Below, piece after piece: positions 59,839 to 64,000 of a stretch of DNA of 64,000 bases. Origin of the DNA: Flavobacterium soli DSM 19725. GTDB taxonomy: Bacteria; Bacteroidota; Bacteroidia; Flavobacteriales; Flavobacteriaceae. A program made the position numbers and the translations under genes. The notes below the pieces were generated by a model. That model did not search any database. It saw nothing but the letters and a program-made list of their open reading frames with translations, and had not been told where the DNA came from. The stretch covers positions 434,001 through 498,000 of the forward strand of contig NZ_AUGO01000001.1 of the NCBI RefSeq assembly GCF_000422705.1, given 5' to 3'. Each line of letters begins with the position of its first letter. The first letter of the stretch is position 1.

Positions 59839-59885
59839 AAAAAAACCAGTTTTTAATAAAATTAAATTAAAAACTGGTTTTTTTA
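59839..59885 (-). terminator. Terminator of rpiB
   Basis: Arms at 59839-59857 and 59866-59884 (core AAAACCAGTTTTTAAT) form a perfect 19-bp stem with an 8-nt loop and T/A runs on both sides, 16 nt after the rpiB stop on the minus strand. It separates rpiB from the AAA ATPase gene. Confidence 0.85.
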
Positions 59886-59900
59886 TATGTAAAAAGAAAC

Positions 59901-60332
59901 TTACTGACAAGCAATCTTATTCACTCGTGTAGCGTGTCTCCCGCCTTCAAATTCAGTAGTTAGGAAAGTATCTACCATTTCAACAGCTTGATGAACCGAA
60001 GTAAATCGGGCCGGTATACTGATGATATTAGCATTATTATGTTGGCGAGCTAAAACCGCAATTTCTTTCATCCAGCAAAGAGCTGCACGAATGCCTTGGT
60101 GTTTGTTAGCCGACATTGCAATTCCATTTCCGCTTCCGCAGATGATAATTCCAAAATTTACTTTGCCACTCTCAACATCTTCTGCAACTGGATGTCCAAA
60201 ATCTGGATAATCAACACTATCAGAAGTATCTGTTCCATGATTGATTACTTCATATCCTTTTGCTTCTAAAAAAGTTACAATAGCCTTTTTATATTCTGGT
60301 CCAGCGTGGTCGTTTCCTATTGAAATTCTCAT
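59901..60332 (-). CDS. rpiB: Ribose-5-phosphate isomerase B
   Basis: Isomerase of the pentose phosphate pathway interconverting ribose-5-phosphate and ribulose-5-phosphate. The protein has 143 residues, typical of RpiB. Motifs: ISIGNDHAGPEYK at the N-terminus, the catalytic Cys C65 in IIICGSGNGIAMSANK, and INHGT...SVDYPDFG. Promoter box at 60362-60369 and terminator downstream indicate a single-gene transcript. The neighbouring upstream region is gene-free for 637 bp. Confidence 0.96.
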   Translation of the reverse strand: MRISIGNDHAGPEYKKAIVTFLEAKGYEVINHGTDTSDSVDYPDFGHPVAEDVESGKVNFGIIICGSGNGIAMSANKHQGIRAALCWMKEIAVLARQHNNANIISIPARFTSVHQAVEMVDTFLTTEFEGGRHATRVNKIACQ

Positions 60333-60361
60333 ATTATAAATAAGTGTTAGTTGTGTCGTGC

Positions 60362-60369
60362 AAATTTAC
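60362..60369 (-). promoter_or_regulatory. -7 promoter box (TAAATTTG) of rpiB
   Basis: Exact TAnnTTTG match on the minus strand, 29 nt before the rpiB start codon. Confidence 0.55.
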
Positions 60370-60969
60370 CGCAACCTTTATCATATACCAAAATAAAACC
60401 TATAATATTTAGGGTTTGACTCTCAGAAAGTTAGAGTTTATGAACATTACAATTATTTAATATTGAAGTGTTTAATGTAATTAAATTGTTAAAATATTAT
60501 AATGTTAATAGCATTTTCTAATTGCTTGATAATCAGTTTACCTTAAATTAACATTATTTGTTGATAACTAAAGATAGAATTTTAGAAGTATTTTTTGGAT
60601 GTGAGATAAAAAAGTCTAATGCAAAACTCGATTTTAAAATCCTAATTTAGTTTCGGTAATTTTTAGAAAAGTTATGAATACTTAAACCAAAATTATTAAC
60701 AGTAATTAACAAGGAAACTTATTTACAAAATCAACATATTTTCTATTATCAACGATTGTTAACAAACTACAAAAAATGATTAAAAATGAAACGATTAACC
60801 TAATTTAGGTATGTTAACAAGTCTGTATAAGTAGGGAAAACTCTTTTCGCCTACACTAAAATAGAAACTTATTGCAACTATTAACACGCTATAATAACCA
60901 TCAAAATTTTAAATTAATTTAATCTTTTCTTTTTGTTGTATTTAATATATGTTGAAAACTTCAAATTGT
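60370..60969. other. Gene-free AT-rich region, candidate replication origin
   Basis: Six hundred bases without a credible gene. It contains DnaA-box-like TGTTGATAA (60559-60567, complement TTATCAACA) and TTATCAACG (60746-60754), the palindrome TTGTTAACAA (60756-60765), and TTAACA or TGTTAA hexamers near 60502, 60548, 60696, 60706, 60812-60819 and 60881. Genes to the left are mostly on the minus strand and rnr on the right is plus. The coding-strand G excess is high for minus genes on the left and for rnr, but low for plus genes on the left. Together this fits oriC; dnaA is not adjacent. Confidence 0.4.
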
Positions 60970-61209
60970 TTAAACGATTTTCAAATCATTGTTGTCTTTA
61001 AGTTCATCTAAAATTGATTGAACCGTTTCAAAATCGTTGGGATGTACTTTAAGTTTGATGCCTCCCAAAGCATTGGAGTAAAATGGAGCAATGGATGACA
61101 TCGTTTCGTTCTCGAAAAAATATTGAATTTCTTCTTGATCCAAAATATGTTTCAAGACTACAATCTCGTGAGTATAATTGAATACGGCAATCGTTCTGAA
61201 ATCTTTCAT
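60970..61209 (-). CDS. DUF2007-family protein
   Basis: Small soluble protein of 79 residues: FRTIAVFNYTHEIVVLKHIL, DQEEIQYFFENETMSS and GGIKLKVHPNDFETVQSIL form the ferredoxin-like fold of DUF2007 (putative signal-transducing or PII-like binding domain). Segments such as ALGGIKLKVHPND are typical of the family in Bacteroidota. Function unknown. It is divergent from rnr and borders the gene-free region. Confidence 0.85.
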   Translation of the reverse strand: MKDFRTIAVFNYTHEIVVLKHILDQEEIQYFFENETMSSIAPFYSNALGGIKLKVHPNDFETVQSILDELKDNNDLKIV

Positions 61210-61320
61210 CTTTGAATTTTCATAAAGGTATTAAATGTTAGCTTTATATTAAAAACTCTTCGCTTATAACTCATAACTTAGAACTATTTTGTATTTTTCA
61301 GCATTATTAAGAAAAGAATT

Positions 61321-63501
61321 ATGAGTAAGATACCTAGAAAATTAGGGAAAAAAGAGAAGGATTTCTCTGGAAAAATTTTAAAAATATTGTCGCAAAATGC
61401 TAATAGAGCATTCAATTATAAGCAGATAGGTGCTATTTTAGAATTAAACGATACCAAAAGCCGGAATGAAATCATTAAAGATTTAAAGATTTTGGCTTCA
61501 CAAAAAAAGATTATTGAAACCGAACCTGGAAAGTACTTGGTTAAAGCCATCAGTCAAGATTATTACGAAGGAACGATTGATATGACGAGTCGGAAAACAG
61601 CTTATTTCATTTGTCCAGATTTTGGTGAAGATGTTTTTATTCCAACCAATAACTTGAATCACGCTTTGGATAAAGACAAGGTGAAAGTCTATGTATACAA
61701 TCGCAGGAAAGGAAAACGTCCTGAAGGTGAAGTGATTGAAGTGGTAGAAAGAAATAAAACTGAATTCGTTGGGGTGATTGATATCCAAAAGAATTTTGCT
61801 TTCGTTTCTACTGCAAATCCAAAAATGTACACCGATATTTTTATTCCAAAAGATAAGATTGGCGAAGCTGAACAAGGCGATGTGGTTTTGGTTAACATCG
61901 AAGATTGGCCCAAGAAAGCAGATAGTCCATTTGGATCTGTTTTGAAAGTACTTGGAAAACCAGGAGAACATAACACTGAAATACACGCTATTTTAGCCGA
62001 ATATGGACTTCCTTATGATTTTCCTATAGAAGTTGAAGTATTCGCCCAAAAAATTGATACATCGATTCAGGAGAGCGAAATTGCCAATCGTCGCGATATG
62101 AGAGATACCTTGACGTTCACGATTGACCCGAAAGATGCAAAGGATTTTGATGATGCATTGTCGTTCAAAAAATTAGAAAATGGTAATTACGAAATTGGAA
62201 TCCACATTGCCGATGTGTCTTTTTATCTGCAGGAAGGAACCATTTTGGATGATGAAGCCTATCAACGTGGAACTTCGGTTTATTTGGTGGATAGGGTAGT
62301 ACCAATGCTTCCTGAAGTGTTGTCAAATTTTGCCTGTTCGCTTCGACCGAATGAAGAAAAATATACGTTTTCGGCTATATTTGAAATTAATGAAAAGGCT
62401 CAGGTTATTAACCAATGGTTTGGTAGAACAGTAATTTATTCGGATCAACGTTTTGCTTATGAGGAAGCTCAACAAATCATTGAAACTAAAGGAAATGTAA
62501 TTCCTCAGGAAATATCCATTACCGGAAGTGAATATGTGGTAAAAGATGAAATTGTTCAAGCGACTTTAAAACTAGATGAATTAGCCAAGATTTTAAGAAG
62601 AAAAAGAATGGCAGAAGGAGCAATTTCTTTTGATAAAGTAGAAGTAAAATTCAACCTGAATGAAGAAGCAGAACCAATCGGAGTGTTCTTTAAAGTTTCA
62701 AAAGATGCCAATCATTTGATTGAAGAATTCATGCTTTTAGCCAATAGAAAAGTGGCGGAATACATCGGAAAACAAAAGAAAACCTTTGTATATAGGATTC
62801 ACGATGAACCGGATGAAAGTAAATTAATGAGCCTTCAAACCGTGATTTCTAAATTTGGATATAAGATAAATTTCAGAGATAAAAACGAAATTTCTAAGTC
62901 ATTGAACACTTTATTGCAAGATGTTCAAGGCAAGAAAGAGCAGAATATGGTCGATACGTTAACCATCAGAACAATGAGTAAGGCGAAGTATTCTACTGAA
63001 AATATTGGTCATTATGGCTTAGCTTTTGATTATTATTCACATTTTACATCTCCAATTCGTCGTTATCCTGACGTGATGGTGCATAGATTACTTCAGTTTT
63101 ATTTAGATGGAGGAAAATCTGTGAGTCAGGAAGATTACGAAGAAAAATGCGTTCATTCCTCTACAATGGAAGGTTTGGCGACTAATGCCGAACGTGATAG
63201 CATCAAGTATATGCAGGTAAAATACATGCAGGATCACAAAGATGAAGAATTTTTAGGTGTAATTTCTGGAGTAACCGAATGGGGAATTTATGTAGAAATT
63301 GTTTCCAATAAATGTGAAGGAATGTGCAGAATCCGTGAAATAAAAGACGATTATTACACGTTTGATGAAAAACAATATGCCTTGGTTGGAGCTGTAACTA
63401 AAAATTTATTACAGCTTGGTGATGAAGTTATTGTAAAAGTAAAAAATGCAGATTTAGTAAAGAAACAACTTGATTTCCATTTTATTAGAAAAAACGAATA
63501 A
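61321..63501 (+). CDS. rnr: Ribonuclease R
   Basis: Processive 3'-5' exoribonuclease of 726 residues. Layout: N-terminal winged-helix (NRAFNYKQIGAILELND), cold-shock domains (about residues 80-230), the RNB catalytic domain (about 258-590; the metal-binding TIDPKDAKDFDDALS holds the catalytic Asp residues), and a C-terminal S1 domain (about 640-722: GVISGVTEWGIYVEI). It degrades structured RNA in mRNA and rRNA turnover. The lysine-rich tail of the E. coli enzyme is absent. Strong G excess on the coding strand contrasts with plus-strand genes left of 60 kb. Confidence 0.97.
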   Translation: MSKIPRKLGKKEKDFSGKILKILSQNANRAFNYKQIGAILELNDTKSRNEIIKDLKILASQKKIIETEPGKYLVKAISQDYYEGTIDMTSRKTAYFICPDFGEDVFIPTNNLNHALDKDKVKVYVYNRRKGKRPEGEVIEVVERNKTEFVGVIDIQKNFAFVSTANPKMYTDIFIPKDKIGEAEQGDVVLVNIEDWPKKADSPFGSVLKVLGKPGEHNTEIHAILAEYGLPYDFPIEVEVFAQKIDTSIQESEIANRRDMRDTLTFTIDPKDAKDFDDALSFKKLENGNYEIGIHIADVSFYLQEGTILDDEAYQRGTSVYLVDRVVPMLPEVLSNFACSLRPNEEKYTFSAIFEINEKAQVINQWFGRTVIYSDQRFAYEEAQQIIETKGNVIPQEISITGSEYVVKDEIVQATLKLDELAKILRRKRMAEGAISFDKVEVKFNLNEEAEPIGVFFKVSKDANHLIEEFMLLANRKVAEYIGKQKKTFVYRIHDEPDESKLMSLQTVISKFGYKINFRDKNEISKSLNTLLQDVQGKKEQNMVDTLTIRTMSKAKYSTENIGHYGLAFDYYSHFTSPIRRYPDVMVHRLLQFYLDGGKSVSQEDYEEKCVHSSTMEGLATNAERDSIKYMQVKYMQDHKDEEFLGVISGVTEWGIYVEIVSNKCEGMCRIREIKDDYYTFDEKQYALVGAVTKNLLQLGDEVIVKVKNADLVKKQLDFHFIRKNE

Positions 63502-63512
63502 AATAAATTACT

Positions 63513-64000
63513 ATGAAAAAGATAACAATTATAATGCTATTGATGAGCAGTTTAGGTTTTGCTCAAGTCACAAAAAATCTTGGAGAATTTACTGAAATCA
63601 ATGTTTTTGACAGAATTTCGGTTGAATTGATTCCGTCTTCAGAAAACAAAATTGAAATAAAAGGGGATAGGGCAGGAGAAGTAGAAATTGTGAACAACAA
63701 CGGAAAGCTGAAAATTAGAATGAAGCTAAAAAAGTTACTTGATGGTGAAGATATTTCGGCTAAATTATACTATAGAACCCTTGAAAGTATAGATGCCAGC
63801 GAAGGTTCTTATGTTATTGGTGATGACCCTATAAAACAATCTTTTATCGAGGTCAATGCAAAGGAAGGTTCAGAAATCAGATTAAATATTGATGTTGAAA
63901 AAGCAGAATTAAGAGCTGTAACGGGTGGAATTTTACAGATAAAAGGTTCAGCAACTAATCAAACGGCTTCTATTGGAACAGGAGGAATTCTTCGCGCCAA
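63513..64000 (+). CDS. GIN-domain (DUF2807) exported protein, truncated by window end
   Basis: The first 162 codons of an open frame. A signal peptide (MKKITIIMLLMSSLGFAQ) is followed by a putative auto-transporter-adhesin head GIN domain: NLGEFTEINVFDRISVELIP, then repeated beta-helix-like segments (KIEIKGDRAGEVEIVNNNGK, ADIRLNID-like stretches). Such proteins are common and uncharacterised in Bacteroidota. It starts 11 bp after rnr, so co-transcription is possible. The 3' end lies beyond the window. Confidence 0.85.
   Translation, partial: MKKITIIMLLMSSLGFAQVTKNLGEFTEINVFDRISVELIPSSENKIEIKGDRAGEVEIVNNNGKLKIRMKLKKLLDGEDISAKLYYRTLESIDASEGSYVIGDDPIKQSFIEVNAKEGSEIRLNIDVEKAELRAVTGGILQIKGSATNQTASIGTGGILRA

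Noticed and set aside
61498..61986. Minus-strand open frames opposite rnr
   Set aside because: Long only because rnr codons avoid reverse-strand stops; no motifs.

Overview
The window looks like chromosomal DNA of a Flavobacterium-type member of the Bacteroidota (Flavobacteriaceae). Evidence: AT-rich DNA; many copies of the Bacteroidota -7 promoter box TAnnTTTG about 18-50 nt before start codons; an F1Fo ATP synthase operon without beta and epsilon genes; a SprE/PorW gliding and type IX secretion lipoprotein; and many Bacteroidota-typical families (DUF4254, DUF5687, DUF6427, DUF6341, DUF6909, GIN-domain). No tRNA, rRNA or CRISPR array was seen. Family names are from memory and motif reading; no database search was run.

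Layout. 0-8 kb (minus): sprE, bactofilin, atpZ, an AtpI-like membrane protein, then atpB-E-F-H-A, with a terminator-like hairpin between atpE and atpF. 8.4-11.7 kb (minus): PadR regulator, HAAS-like membrane protein, DUF5687 permease and ABC ATPase. 11.8-13.2 kb (plus): a PaaE-like flavin/2Fe-2S reductase and a small protein. 13.2-19.4 kb (minus): a tightly coupled seven-gene operon (SpeD-type AdoMet decarboxylase, DUF4178, small membrane protein, DUF350, membrane-fused spermidine-synthase-like enzyme, Tat-exported flavin oxidoreductase, His-containing multi-pass membrane protein). This is the most system-like locus in the window. 19.4-25.4 kb: housekeeping and lipid/sugar genes (GT9, DUF4254, upp, DUF6427, DUF6341, purD, DUF3667).

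25.4-50.4 kb is a surface-polysaccharide locus: CapK-like ligase, ORF6N protein, glycosyltransferases, undecaprenyl-phosphate sugar transferase, UDP-xylose-synthase-like decarboxylase, O-antigen ligase/polymerase proteins, Wzx flippase, WecB, FkbM, GtrII/GtrB-like glucosylation genes, rfbD-C-A, Wzz and DUF6909. It shows active decay: wecB and gtrB are each split by one surplus A in an A8 run, a second gtrB survives only as a fragment beside a decayed IS4-family transposase, and a C-terminal fragment of a lipoprotein paralogue lies next to the intact copy. rfbB is absent.

50.6-60.3 kb: two tandem carboxypeptidase-regulatory-like proteins with a GH3 enzyme, an M23 peptidase, tatA, a DoxX protein, tex, DUF1294, an AAA/DUF4143 ATPase with tandem promoter repeats, and rpiB. 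60.3-61.0 kb is a 637-bp AT-rich gene-free stretch with DnaA-box-like sequences and many TTAACA motifs. Strand bias and hand-counted GC skew appear to change sign around it, making it a candidate chromosomal origin. The window ends with DUF2007, rnr and the start of a GIN-domain gene.
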